Both the position numbers and the translations under genes were made by a program. A stretch of 64,000 bases of DNA from positions 1 through 64,000 of the forward strand of contig NZ_PZKN01000003.1 in NCBI RefSeq assembly GCF_003046795.1, read 5' to 3'. Shown here in pieces: positions 1 through 10,133 of this stretch (the stretch's first letter is position 1; the number at the start of each line of letters is the position of its first letter). Source of the stretch: Desulfonatronum sp. SC1. Lineage in GTDB: Bacteria; Desulfobacterota; Desulfovibrionia; Desulfovibrionales; Desulfonatronaceae. Under the pieces are notes generated by a model. That model made no database searches. It was not told the DNA's origin and saw only the letters and a program-made list of their open reading frames with translations.

Positions 1-866
1 ACCTTTTCCTTGTGGCCGTCGTAACGCGCCTCGGGATCGTGTGGGTTGTTCAAAGCGCTACCTCTGAACTCCTGGTCCAGTTTCACCTCGACGATATCGT
101 CCTGGACCTGGATCTGCTCTCTGGCCAGCCGCTGAAGCAATTGGAAGGACTCCAGGCCTGAGACCGAGGCATGTTCGGCGAAACGATCAATCAAAAAGAG
201 GATGTCCTTGGCCGCCTCGACCAGGATTTGCTTATACTGGCTGGGCTTGCCAGCCGTAAACCATGTATCTTTTTCTTTCTTCGGCACGTATCTTTCCCGG
301 GTCTCCTCAGGAAGGCGGGAAAAGATGATCGGGTGGCACTTGTTCAGTTCTTTGTAGAATAATTGAATCGTGGTTCGATAAAGTTCCAGCCTGGACATCT
401 GCTTCAAGTGCGTACCAACAAGGGTTGAGTCCTTTCGCTGGATGCCGTGTTCAAGCTTGAGCCTTTCACTGATTCGTTCCAAGACCTGCTCGAAAACCAA
501 GTGGCCCTCACCAAGCAATTTGGCTCTGTAAGAGTAGTAGGTCCGTTGCGAAAGATAGGCGTCCCTGGGCAGATCGAGGGCATACCGGACGGTATCGTAA
601 AAGCAGTAAGCCTCGACGGCCTCCTCGTCGGTGAAGTCCATGAGGGCTTGGATGATAAACAATCCGAGCATGGACTGAATATCTTTAGTAGGCCTCCCAG
701 TATCGACAGAGAAATGTTTTTTGAACATAGTAACTGGGAGATGTGGCAATATTTCTTGCCTAAACGTATAATAAACAGTCTTCTTGATAGCACTTGACTG
801 TTTACCTGGAAGCAAAAATGTATCGTCTATAAGGCTTATCCTGTTCCTATTCTTGTATCGCAACAC
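1..866 (-). CDS. IS1182-type transposase, 5' part, runs off the window
   Basis: The minus-strand frame is open from about 866 to the window edge, so roughly 288 N-terminal residues are visible. The start is GTG 866 or TTG 863, with a stop codon upstream in the same frame. The protein reads LRYKNRNRISLIDDTFLLPG near the start, then HFSVDTGRPTKDIQSMLGL and FTDEEAVEAYCFYDTVRYAL, the N-terminal domain (DUF772-like) of IS1182/IS5-group transposases. Further on, RKDSTLVGTHLKQMSR probably holds the first catalytic Asp. The visible end, PEARYDGHKEKV, is the segment before the second catalytic region. Whether the element is intact cannot be judged because its 3' half is outside the window. Confidence 0.85.
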   Translation of the reverse strand, partial: MLRYKNRNRISLIDDTFLLPGKQSSAIKKTVYYTFRQEILPHLPVTMFKKHFSVDTGRPTKDIQSMLGLFIIQALMDFTDEEAVEAYCFYDTVRYALDLPRDAYLSQRTYYSYRAKLLGEGHLVFEQVLERISERLKLEHGIQRKDSTLVGTHLKQMSRLELYRTTIQLFYKELNKCHPIIFSRLPEETRERYVPKKEKDTWFTAGKPSQYKQILVEAAKDILFLIDRFAEHASVSGLESFQLLQRLAREQIQVQDDIVEVKLDQEFRGSALNNPHDPEARYDGHKEK

Positions 867-1361
867 AGCAGTGACCTCGTTTTTTCAAATTGTATATCAC
901 CACTATAGTATATAATGCAAGTAAATTTTTATGTTAAATTGAATGTCTGTCCGGACTTTTTGCAGTAACACCAATGATTAATGATATATATGTTGCTATC
1001 TGTCGCTGATATCAGTCCGGTTGATACGCCTATCAAGGTGGTGAAAAGTAGCCTTAAATTATTTCACGTCCGCCACGACAAGACGACGAACAACATCTTT
1101 GATTCCCTTCATTGCCATATGTAGGGAAAGTGCCCCAAACCTAAACCGGCTAAATCCAGACTTGATTTAGCCAAATTACGTCTCGTTTTCAGTGTATGCA
1201 CCCCTTTTGATTAAAGGTGACTGATGGGGATGCCTCCAGCAGTTGCTTCAACTGGGATTGCACACTATGCTACGTTGTTGCGTAAATTTCACGTCCGATG
1301 TTTGTGAACTGTTTTTACTGGAAGATCTTAACACAAATTTTAACAAATTGGGGATAATGCG
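867..1361. other. gene-free stretch beside the insertion sequence
   Basis: No convincing coding region is seen. The stretch is AT-richer than the rest of the window. It must contain the transposase promoter, one end of the insertion sequence and the promoter of the small membrane protein at 1362. I could not fix the terminal inverted repeat because the other end of the element is outside the window. Confidence 0.5.
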
Positions 1362-1631
1362 ATGGATGTTAAAAAAATGTGGGGAGTAATTTTTGTCGTT
1401 CTTGGTGTTGGCCTTGTTTGTTGGGGAGGGTATTCCCTAGTTCAAGTGTCTTCTGCTTCTGCACAGATGAAGCAACTTGGAGGAAGCATGCTACTTGATG
1501 TTATGGGGGTAAATGAAGCTATTTCTGCAGCCAGGAATAGAGGAATAGTTATTCTTGTTTTAGGTCTTGCAGCAGCGGTAGGCGGCACATTGCTATTGAA
1601 AGAGAAAAATAAAGAATTATCTACAAGCTAG
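1362..1631 (+). CDS. small two-helix membrane protein (DUF3185-like)
   Basis: This 89-residue protein has two hydrophobic helices, about residues 7-29 (WGVIFVVLGVGLVCWGGYSL) and 62-79 (GIVILVLGLAAAVGGTLLL). They are joined by a polar loop, and the tail is Lys-rich. Length and layout fit the DUF3185 family of small bacterial inner-membrane proteins, whose function is unknown. The ATG at 1362 follows a GGGGATA-like ribosome site. Codon use is more AT-rich than in the signalling genes to the right, so it may have arrived separately. The family call rests on pattern memory only. Confidence 0.6.
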   Translation: MDVKKMWGVIFVVLGVGLVCWGGYSLVQVSSASAQMKQLGGSMLLDVMGVNEAISAARNRGIVILVLGLAAAVGGTLLLKEKNKELSTS

Positions 1632-1829
1632 GCAAAAAGAGGGCAATAGCTTGATAAACATCGTACAAGAAATAGGGCTCTTAGACGCTTGATGTGGAAT
1701 AGGCGTAACAGTCCGACATTGTACGCAATTTCTGAAGGGACGTAAAGAGCCTCCGGGTGCTACATGATTTTGGGCTCAATTCCCAGTCAATGTCGAAGAA
1801 ACCCTTTTCTGATGACGTTATCAACCTTT

Positions 1830-1885
1830 TTCACCAACAAGAACGCCGGGTCCATGAAAATGGACCCGGCGTTCTTGTTGGTGAA
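1830..1885. terminator. perfect 26-bp hairpin with GAAA loop
   Basis: The arms 1830-1855 and 1860-1885 are perfect reverse complements (TTCACCAACAAGAACGCCGG...), separated by the tetraloop GAAA. The hairpin lies just downstream of the stop of the minus-strand oxidoreductase fragment at 1924. Neither strand carries a T-run after the stem, so it is not a textbook intrinsic terminator. A T-less terminator or an RNA stabiliser is possible. Confidence 0.55.
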
Positions 1886-1923
1886 GCCCTCCAAGACTCA
1901 GGGAGGCGGTTGTTTTATGGGGG

Positions 1924-3410
<1,487 letters not shown>

Positions 3411-3546
3411 ATTACTCTGTGCTGAATAGTTACTCGGTAACGTACCCATCCTGTTCCGGCCAGGGTATGTAAAGACTTTTGCCTGTGTTTCTGCTACCAG
3501 CTACTGCCTGTCATACTTCGCAATCCAGCATTCCGGCCTTCAGACC

Positions 3547-3576
3547 TTGAACCCGATCCCGATCCCGATCCCGACT
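3547..3576. repeat. single arm of hexanucleotide repeat
   Basis: Four near-identical CCCGAT units lie in tandem directly upstream of the kinase gene at 3596. They are the same motif as the element at 3309-3410, but the opposite arm is missing. Confidence 0.6.
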
Positions 3577-3595
3577 CTGGCAACAGGATGGCATT

Positions 3596-5662
3596 ATGGT
3601 AAGCAGTCGCGGCGAAAATTCCAATCCGAACCAGGCAAACGAGAGAGACGGGTGTAAGTCTGTATCGGCATGCCTTGCCTGCGCGTTGTCCTCGAAAGGG
3701 ACAGGTACGGAATGCAGATTTTCCGAGTATCTCTGGTACATCCTCGGATGTGCGATGCTCGTACTTTTGTTCATTGTCAGCAGGTATAACGCCACGCTCT
3801 TTCAGGCCATGGCGGAGATTTTCTCCATTGCCGTGGCCTGGGCCGTGTTCATGGTGGTCTGGAACGCTCGACGCTTCATCAACAACGACGCCTTGCTCCT
3901 GTTGGGCTCGGCCTATTTGTTCATTGGCTTCACCGATCTCCTGCACGCATTGGCCTTGCTGCAAAGAGATATTTTCTTCGATGCGCCGAACGTGGACCTT
4001 CCAACCCAGCTCTGGCTTGCCGGACGGTATATGGAGGGACTGGCCATGCTGCTTTTCGCGCTTGTCCTGGGCCGCACCTTCCGTCCCTTCTTCGGGTTGT
4101 TATTTTGGGCCGGCCTGGCTCTTTTCCTGTTGGCCGCCATTTTTTACTGGCGGGTGTTTCCGGTCACGTATGTGGAAGGCGAGGGGCTGACTCCCTTCAA
4201 ACTGTGGAGTGAATTCGTCGTCTGCCTGTTCCTGCTGGTCGCCCTGGCGGTGCTTTTTCGCCGTCGCGGCCTGCTCGACGTCAGGGTTTACAGGCTGATT
4301 TTTCTGGCCATGGTTACATCCCTGGCCTCTGAATCCACCTTCGTTTTTCACACCTGCGTCGACTGTCCTCCCAATGTCTTCGGCCATTTTTTGAAAATCA
4401 TCTCCTGTCTGTTCATCTATCTGGCACTGATCCGGTCCGGGTTAAAACATCCTTTTGATCTGTTGTTTCGTGACCTGGAGCGGGATAAGGAGGAACTTTT
4501 GGCGACCAAACAGCATCTGAACCTGATTTTCGACACGGCTCCGGTCCTGATTTGGCAAAAAGACCGCAATGGAACCTACTTGGCGGTGAACAGGGTCTTC
4601 TGTCAGACAGTGGGTGTGGAGCCGGAGCAGGCTGTCGGCAAGACCGACCAGGACATCTTTCCGCCAAAGATCGCGCGGAAATTCGTTCTGGACGATCAGG
4701 AGGTGCTGCGCACGGGTCGCGACAAGATCGGCATGGAGGAGCAGTACGTCGGCACCACGGGGAGGCTGGGCTGGGTCGTGACGGACAAGCTGGCCTACCG
4801 TGACCGAAACGGCAACATCGCCGGAACCATCGGCTTTGCCAAGGATGTCACCGAGCGCAAGCAGGCCCAGATGCGCGAAAAGACTCAGCAGGAACAACTG
4901 ACCCAGGCCGCCAAGATGACCGCGCTGGGGACCCTGGTGGCAGGCGTGGCCCACGAGGTGAACAACCCCAACAATTTCATCATCCTGAACACGCCCCTGC
5001 TGGAGGAAGTCTGGGCCGACTCCCTGCCGGTCCTGGACACGCACCATGCCGGTCATCCGGAGTTCAGGCTGGCCGGGATGCCGTATCCGCCGATGCGCGA
5101 TAACGTGGCCAGGCTGTTCTCGGGCATCCATGAAGGAAGCAAGCGGATCAAGCGGATCGTCGCCGAGCTGAAGACGTTTGCGCGGCAGCTTCCCCTGGAC
5201 ATGGGAAGCGAGGTGCGGCTGAACGAGGTCGTTGAGGCGGCCCTGACCATGCTCCGCAAGACCATCGCCGAGCATACCAATCTGTTCGAGACGCGGTTGG
5301 ACCCGAATCTTCCCTCAGTGCGCGGAGACTTTCAAAAACTGGAGCAGGTCGTCGTCAATCTGCTGATCAACGCCTGTCAGGCCTTGCCGGACAAGGACCG
5401 CCGAATCGTCCTGGAAACCTATTCCGATTTGGACGAGGAAGCCGTGGTTTTACGCATCACTGATGAAGGGGAGGGGATCGCCCCGGAAAATATTGAACGG
5501 ATCTGCGATCCATTCTTCAGCACCCGACACGACATCGGCGGCACCGGCTTGGGCTTGTCCATCACCTCGTCGATCATCCAGAGTCATAAAGGCCGGATGA
5601 CCTTTGATTCCGCGCCGGGCTTGGGGACCACCGTGACGATTTTTCTCAAGGCGCTATCATGA
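3596..5662 (+). CDS. MASE3-PAS sensor histidine kinase
   Basis: This 688-residue membrane kinase has about eight helices at residues 46-290, with the MASE3 signature LFIGFTDLLHALALL. A PAS domain (about 300-430, NLIFDTAPVLIWQKDRNGTY) is followed by the phospho-acceptor helix GVAHEVNNPNNFI (His453) and an ATPase domain with NACQALP, DEGEGIAP and GGTGLGLSI. It should autophosphorylate and pass phosphate to the sigma54 regulator, whose start overlaps its stop by 4 bp. The first 45 residues are Cys/Ser-rich and unlike the family, and no good ribosome site precedes ATG 3596, so the true start may be later. Confidence 0.9.
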   Translation: MVSSRGENSNPNQANERDGCKSVSACLACALSSKGTGTECRFSEYLWYILGCAMLVLLFIVSRYNATLFQAMAEIFSIAVAWAVFMVVWNARRFINNDALLLLGSAYLFIGFTDLLHALALLQRDIFFDAPNVDLPTQLWLAGRYMEGLAMLLFALVLGRTFRPFFGLLFWAGLALFLLAAIFYWRVFPVTYVEGEGLTPFKLWSEFVVCLFLLVALAVLFRRRGLLDVRVYRLIFLAMVTSLASESTFVFHTCVDCPPNVFGHFLKIISCLFIYLALIRSGLKHPFDLLFRDLERDKEELLATKQHLNLIFDTAPVLIWQKDRNGTYLAVNRVFCQTVGVEPEQAVGKTDQDIFPPKIARKFVLDDQEVLRTGRDKIGMEEQYVGTTGRLGWVVTDKLAYRDRNGNIAGTIGFAKDVTERKQAQMREKTQQEQLTQAAKMTALGTLVAGVAHEVNNPNNFIILNTPLLEEVWADSLPVLDTHHAGHPEFRLAGMPYPPMRDNVARLFSGIHEGSKRIKRIVAELKTFARQLPLDMGSEVRLNEVVEAALTMLRKTIAEHTNLFETRLDPNLPSVRGDFQKLEQVVVNLLINACQALPDKDRRIVLETYSDLDEEAVVLRITDEGEGIAPENIERICDPFFSTRHDIGGTGLGLSITSSIIQSHKGRMTFDSAPGLGTTVTIFLKALS

Positions 5663-7068
5663 AGCCGAACACCGAATACGCATGGCCCATATTTCTCGTG
5701 GATGATGAAGAGCCACTTTTGGACAGCCTGAGCATGACTTTGCTCGCGGCCGGGTTTGAGAACCTGGAGGCCTTCACCGACGGCCAGGCCGTGCTGGACC
5801 GGCTTCCGGATGTCCGGTGCGCTCTGTTGTTGCTGGACTTGTTCATGCCGGGCAGGGTTCATGGGGAAGCGATCCTTGAGCGTTTTCGGTCCGAGGCTCC
5901 CCATGTTCCCGTAGTGATGGTCACCGGCGTGGACGAAACCGAAACGGCCGTTCGCTGCATGAAGGCCGGAGCCTTCGACTACCTGATCAAGCCGGTGGAA
6001 CAGACTCTGTTGCTGGCCACGGTGCATCGCGCTCTGGCCCATGCCCGGCTGTTGCGCCAAAACATTCATCTGCGCGACAAGCTTCTTTCGGAGCGCCTGG
6101 ACCAACCCGAGGCCTTCAGCGGGATCATCACCGAAAATCGCCAAATGCAGGCCATCTTCCGGTACATGGAGGTGATCGCGCCCACGGCCGAGCCGGTGCT
6201 GATCACCGGAGAGACCGGGACGGGCAAGGATCTCACGGCCACGGCTCTGCACCGACTCAGTGGGCGAAGCGGGCCGTTTGTCGCCGTCAACGTGGCCGGC
6301 CTGGACGACAACATGTTCGCGGACACGTTGTTCGGTCACGTCAAGGGGGCGTTCACCGACGCCGGGCAAGACCGGCGGGGCATAGTGGAGCAGGCCGCGG
6401 AAGGGACGCTATTCCTGGACGAGATCGGCGACTTGTCCCTTGCCTCGCAGATCAAGCTGCTCAAGTTGATCCAGGATGACGAGTTCTTTCCCCTGGGCGC
6501 GGAAAGGCCGCGCCGGAGCAGGGCGCGGATCGTGGCGGCCACCAACCAGGACCTGGAAGCTGCCGAACGCAAGGGTCTTTTTCGCAAGGACCTGTTCTAC
6601 AGGATCAACACCTACCATGTGCATCTGCCTCCCCTGCGGGAGCGGGGTCGCGACGTCCTGCGTCTGGCGGAGCATTATCTGCGTCAGACCTGTGAAACCT
6701 TGAAGATCCCCTATGAACGGATCGGCCCTCCGTTGGCGGATCGGCTGCTGTCCCATCCCTTTCCGGGAAATGTCCGGGAACTGCGCTCCCTGATCTTCAA
6801 CTCCATGGCCCAGGGCGGGCTTCAGGCGTTGGAGAGAAACATGTCCGCCCTGGTCAAGGCCCCCGCCCGTCACTTCGATGTTCCGGTCCCGGGAATGGCA
6901 CTGGGAACGGACATCCTCTTCCCCGATCCCCTGCCGACCATGGACCAGACCGTTCAGGAACTGGTCCGGGAAGCCCTGCGTCGCTCCGGAGGCAACCAAG
7001 CGGCCGCCGCTCGAATGCTCGGCATTTCCCGGCAGGCCATGCACCAGCGGCTCAGTCAGCGGCGATAG
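5659..7068 (+). CDS. sigma54-dependent response regulator
   Basis: This 469-residue NtrC-family activator has a receiver domain (Asp60 in LLLLDLFMP, acidic pair D15/D16), a AAA+ domain and a C-terminal Fis-type helix-turn-helix (NQAAAARMLGISRQAMHQRL). The AAA+ domain shows Walker A GETGTGKD (184-191), the sigma54 loop GAFTDA (230-235), Walker B LFLDEIGD and the arginine-finger region. The usual loop is GAFTGA, so G-to-D at the fifth position is notable, and Walker A ends in D instead of E. It overlaps the kinase gene by 4 bp. It probably binds the GTCAA-N6-TTGAC sites that follow and fires the promoter at 7421. Confidence 0.93.
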   Translation: MKPNTEYAWPIFLVDDEEPLLDSLSMTLLAAGFENLEAFTDGQAVLDRLPDVRCALLLLDLFMPGRVHGEAILERFRSEAPHVPVVMVTGVDETETAVRCMKAGAFDYLIKPVEQTLLLATVHRALAHARLLRQNIHLRDKLLSERLDQPEAFSGIITENRQMQAIFRYMEVIAPTAEPVLITGETGTGKDLTATALHRLSGRSGPFVAVNVAGLDDNMFADTLFGHVKGAFTDAGQDRRGIVEQAAEGTLFLDEIGDLSLASQIKLLKLIQDDEFFPLGAERPRRSRARIVAATNQDLEAAERKGLFRKDLFYRINTYHVHLPPLRERGRDVLRLAEHYLRQTCETLKIPYERIGPPLADRLLSHPFPGNVRELRSLIFNSMAQGGLQALERNMSALVKAPARHFDVPVPGMALGTDILFPDPLPTMDQTVQELVREALRRSGGNQAAAARMLGISRQAMHQRLSQRR

Positions 7069-7107
7069 AGCAGATCATATTTTGATATCCCGACGGGATA
7101 AAATCGA

Positions 7108-7194
7108 GTAGGGGCAACCCCCGTGGTTGCCCTTTTCGAGGCGTTTTCCCAAGGTCGCGAATCAGGCAGGGCAGGCACGGGGGCCTGCCCCTAC
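7108..7194. repeat. GTAGGGGCA palindromic repeat unit
   Basis: The unit begins GTAGGGGCA and ends TGCCCCTAC. It holds two internal hairpins: GGGCAACC/GGTTGCCC (7112-7132) and GGCAGGC/GCCTGCC (about 7170-7190). It resembles small non-autonomous palindromic repeats seen in many bacterial genomes. The first hairpin also serves as a terminator. Confidence 0.6.
7112..7136 (+). terminator. intrinsic terminator after the sigma54 regulator
   Basis: The stem GGGCAACC/GGTTGCCC with a five-base loop is followed at once by TTTT. It lies 44 bp after the regulator's stop and would separate the two-component pair from the chemosensory run. Confidence 0.65.
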
Positions 7195-7228
7195 AAAATC
7201 CGGGGCCTGTGCGCACACTTCCCCCCGC

Positions 7229-7271
7229 GTCAACCCAGCTTGACGGAAATCATCCGTCAAGCTGGGTTGAC
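7229..7271. promoter_or_regulatory. paired enhancer-type sites (GTCAA-N6-TTGAC)
   Basis: Two copies of GTCAA-N6-TTGAC (7229-7244 and 7256-7271) form one larger perfect palindrome with 18-bp arms (7229-7246 and 7254-7271). They lie about 180-210 bp upstream of the predicted sigma54 start, the usual distance for an enhancer-binding protein. The regulator encoded just upstream is the obvious candidate ligand. Confidence 0.65.
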
Positions 7272-7327
7272 CTCACCATCTATCACGCTGCAAAAACTCT
7301 CTTTCCCCCATATCCCTCCTGACCGCC

Positions 7328-7343
7328 GTCAATCTGGCTTGAC
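7328..7343. promoter_or_regulatory. third GTCAA-N6-TTGAC site
   Basis: GTCAATCTGGCTTGAC matches the two upstream sites in both half-sites and in spacing. It sits about 110 bp upstream of the predicted transcription start. Confidence 0.6.
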
Positions 7344-7420
7344 ACTGTTGCCGATAGGGCGCGCGCCTAATTCCTGGGCAATAGATCTGTATTTCAATTG
7401 GTTGAATCGCAAATACTCCC

Positions 7421-7436
7421 TGGCACGGCAAATGCT
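7421..7436 (+). promoter_or_regulatory. sigma54 (-24/-12) promoter
   Basis: TGGCACGGCAAATGCT matches the sigma54 consensus: TGGCACG at -24, then GC at -12, with exactly 10 bases between the invariant GG (7422-7423) and GC (7434-7435). Transcription would begin near 7447, about 64 bp before the first gene of the chemosensory run. Confidence 0.75.
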
Positions 7437-7510
7437 TCTGGCAGGCATGGCACCATGTCGGTCAATCAGGGTCGAACATGGCGGACGGCAACCATCTGAA
7501 CAGGTGAACA

Positions 7511-7921
7511 GTGTCCCAAAAAACGATCCTCATCGTGGACGACGAAGAAGAGGTCCTCTTTTCCCTCGGGCTTGTCCTGCGTCGGGCCGGTTACACCGTG
7601 CTGGAGGCCGGGCATGGGATCGAGGCTTTGTCGGTAATGGCTGAGGCCGTTCGAACCGGACAAGGGATCGACCTGGTGATTACGGACCTGAGGATGCCGT
7701 ATATGGACGGCCCGGAACTGGTGGCCGCCATGCATCGCGGGGGATTTACCCCGAACGTCATGGTCATGACCGGGTATGCCCACGACGCGCTTGCCGCGGA
7801 GTGGCAGTGTAAAGGATGTCCCAAAATCATTTACAAACCCTTTGAAGCCGTGGAGTTGTTGCGGGAGGTCGCCGGGGTTTTGGCGGGGCCGCCCGTATGC
7901 GTCGCTATGATGGATGCGTAA
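7511..7921 (+). CDS. stand-alone receiver protein
   Basis: The protein is 136 residues, a receiver domain only: acidic pair D10/D11, phospho-acceptor Asp59 in DLVITDLRMP, the Thr of MVMTGYA and the Lys of IYKPF. The start is GTG 7511. It lacks an output domain, so it acts by protein contact, as CheY does, or as a phosphate sink. It is the first gene after the sigma54 promoter and is followed 31 bp later by a chemoreceptor. Confidence 0.88.
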   Translation: MSQKTILIVDDEEEVLFSLGLVLRRAGYTVLEAGHGIEALSVMAEAVRTGQGIDLVITDLRMPYMDGPELVAAMHRGGFTPNVMVMTGYAHDALAAEWQCKGCPKIIYKPFEAVELLREVAGVLAGPPVCVAMMDA

Positions 7922-7952
7922 GAAGTGAACACATTAACCAGGAGGGAGTCAC

Positions 7953-10007
7953 ATGAAAAATATTAAACTTGGAGTGAAGCTTATTGGCGGATTCGCTATT
8001 GTGGCCTTGATTGTCTTCATCGTGGGGGCGTTTGGTTGGTATGAAGCGCGGAATCTGGCCGGGCAGATCAACGAGGTGGGACGCGTTCGGCTGCCCAGTG
8101 TCGAGGCCTTGATGGAAATCGAAAAAAGCTACGAATCTCTGCGCGTGGCGCAGCGAACCCTGCTTGTGCCGGGCTTGAGCCGGGAGGACAACCAGCGCCA
8201 GGTCGATATCCTGACCAGATTGCGGGCTGATATCGCGAAGCTGCGGGAAACCTTCGAAGCCCTGCCGGCCACGGCCGAGGAGACGGCGCTGTGGCGGCAG
8301 GCGGCGGCATCTTTGGACCAGTGGCGGGATGTCAATGACAGGTTTATCCAAATGGCCAGGGAGCTGCATCAGACGGGAATCAATAACCCGGCCAACCTGC
8401 GGGGAAATCTGGAACAGTTTCGAGCGGATCACCATGCATTGGTGGGCCAGGCCTACGGCTTGATCACCCGTAACGTGCAGTTCGAGGGCGGGGACAACCC
8501 CGAGGCCTGTAATTTTGGGCGTTGGCTGGCCGGATTCAGGACCGAGAACCCGCGACTTCTTGACATCTTGCGGCGCATGCCCGCCTCCCATAATCCTTTC
8601 CACCAGTCCATCGGCAGGATCAAGGAGCGGATGCAGGTGGGCGACGTGGACGGGGCCAACCGGATTCTGGCTCAGGAAAGCTTGCCCATGGCCCGGCAGA
8701 CCTTCGAGCTTTTTGATGAGCTGCTGGCCGTGGCCCAGGAAGCGGAAACCATGTTCGAGAACATGACCCAGACCGCCATGGTTACGGTGCGGGAGCGGCA
8801 GGCTGAGGCGCTGAGAAACCTGAGCCAAGTGCTGGAGCTCAATCAGCAGTACGCAGCCGAAGCGGTGGAAATCGCGGAAGCCGAGGCGGCCATGGCCCAA
8901 TTCGTGGCCATTCTCGGGATCGTTCTTGGCGTGATTTTGGCCCTGGGCTTGGGTATCCTTTTGACCATGGCCATCACCCGACCGGTTGCCAAGGGTGTGC
9001 GCTTTTCCGAGGACCTTTCCGAAGGTGAGCTGGATGCCAAGCTGGATGTGGACCAGAAGGACGAGATCGGCGTTCTGGGTCAGGCCATGCAATCCATGCA
9101 GGCCAAGCTCCGGGAGATCGTGGGCGAGGTCAAGGCGGCGTCGGAGAACGTGGCGTCGGGAAGCGAGGAGCTTTCGGCCTCGGCCGAGCAGATGTCCCAG
9201 GGGGCCACGGAACAGGCTGCTGCCGTAGAGGAAGTTTCGTCGAGCATGGAAGAGATGACCGCGAACATCAAGCAGAACGCGGACAACGCGGCCCAGACCG
9301 AGAAGATCGCCCTGCAGGCGGCCAAGGACGCCCAGGAAGGCGGGCAGGCCGTGTCCCAGACCGTGACGGCCATGAAGCAGATCGCGGAGAAGATTTCCAT
9401 CATTGAGGAAATCGCCCGCCAGACCAACCTCCTGGCCCTGAACGCGGCCATTGAGGCGGCCCGGGCCGGGGATGCGGGCAAGGGGTTCGCGGTCGTCGCC
9501 GCCGAAGTGCGCAAGCTGGCCGAGCGCAGCGGTTCCGCGGCTACGGAAATCAGCGAACTGTCCAGGTCCAGCGTGCAGGTAGCCGAGCAGGCCGGGCAAA
9601 TGCTGGTCAAGATCGTCCCGGACATTCAGCGCACCGCGGAATTGATCCAGGAGATCAACGCGGCCAGCCGGGAACAGAGCATCGGCGTGGAGCAGATCAA
9701 CAAGGCCATCCAGCAACTGGATCAGGTCATTCAGCAGAACGCCTCGGCCGCCGAGGAAATGGCCTCCACCTCCGAGGAACTGTCCAGTCAGGCCGAGGAA
9801 CTTCAAGCCACCATGGCCTTCTTCAAGATGAGTGGTTCGGGTACATTGTCCCGATCCCGAAAGACCACCGGGCGCACCACGCACACCAACATGCTTGCCC
9901 CAACCCCACGAAAAGCCGCTCTCATTGCCGCTCAGTCGGCCAAGGCACGGGGATTGGCCTTGGACATGGGGCCGGATAAGGGCGATGACGAGTTCGAGAA
10001 GTTCTAG
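7953..10007 (+). CDS. chemoreceptor with periplasmic CZB zinc domain
   Basis: This 684-residue methyl-accepting protein has a first helix at 11-33, a periplasmic part at about 34-310, a second helix at about 312-337, HAMP, and a cytoplasmic signalling hairpin with tip [20 protein letters not shown] near residue 490. The periplasmic part holds His160/161, Cys186 in EACNFGRWL, and His213/His217 in HNPFH. The Cys-to-His spacing of 27 and His-to-His of 4 equal those of the CZB domain (Cys52, His79, His83 in E. coli DgcZ). The last five residues, EFEKF, fit the CheR-docking pentapeptide pattern. AGGAGGGAG precedes the ATG. Confidence 0.92.
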   Translation: MKNIKLGVKLIGGFAIVALIVFIVGAFGWYEARNLAGQINEVGRVRLPSVEALMEIEKSYESLRVAQRTLLVPGLSREDNQRQVDILTRLRADIAKLRETFEALPATAEETALWRQAAASLDQWRDVNDRFIQMARELHQTGINNPANLRGNLEQFRADHHALVGQAYGLITRNVQFEGGDNPEACNFGRWLAGFRTENPRLLDILRRMPASHNPFHQSIGRIKERMQVGDVDGANRILAQESLPMARQTFELFDELLAVAQEAETMFENMTQTAMVTVRERQAEALRNLSQVLELNQQYAAEAVEIAEAEAAMAQFVAILGIVLGVILALGLGILLTMAITRPVAKGVRFSEDLSEGELDAKLDVDQKDEIGVLGQAMQSMQAKLREIVGEVKAASENVASGSEELSASAEQMSQGATEQAAAVEEVSSSMEEMTANIKQNADNAAQTEKIALQAAKDAQEGGQAVSQTVTAMKQIAEKISIIEEIARQTNLLALNAAIEAARAGDAGKGFAVVAAEVRKLAERSGSAATEISELSRSSVQVAEQAGQMLVKIVPDIQRTAELIQEINAASREQSIGVEQINKAIQQLDQVIQQNASAAEEMASTSEELSSQAEELQATMAFFKMSGSGTLSRSRKTTGRTTHTNMLAPTPRKAALIAAQSAKARGLALDMGPDKGDDEFEKF

Positions 10008-10017
10008 GGTCGAATGG

Positions 10018-10110
10018 GTTCAACGGTTCAACGGTTCACGGTTCAACGGTTAGGGTCGTACTATCCGCCTCATCAACCGTTGAACTGTTGAACCATGAAC
10101 CCATGAACCA
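10018..10110. repeat. inverted repeat of GGTTCAACG nonamers
   Basis: The left arm has four units of GGTTCAACG with slight variation. The right arm reads AACCGTTGAACTGTTGAACC and similar, the reverse complement. A spacer of about 20 bases separates them. The unit also occurs near 23680 and inside a kinase gene at 28353-28388. Confidence 0.75.
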
Positions 10111-10133
10111 TAAAAATCCCGGAGGCAAACGAT

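Noticed and set aside
3578-3592. TGGCAACAGGATGGC as a second sigma54 promoter ahead of the MASE3 kinase
   Set aside because: GG-GC spacing is right, but the -12 half is poor, and transcription would start inside the gene unless the start codon is much later.
7905-9884. A 659-codon minus-strand frame
   Set aside because: Antisense of the CZB chemoreceptor. Leu/Gly/His-rich low-complexity translation with no recognisable domain.
10018-10110. CRISPR array
   Set aside because: Units are contiguous 9-mers without unique spacers and form two opposed arms; no cas genes are near.
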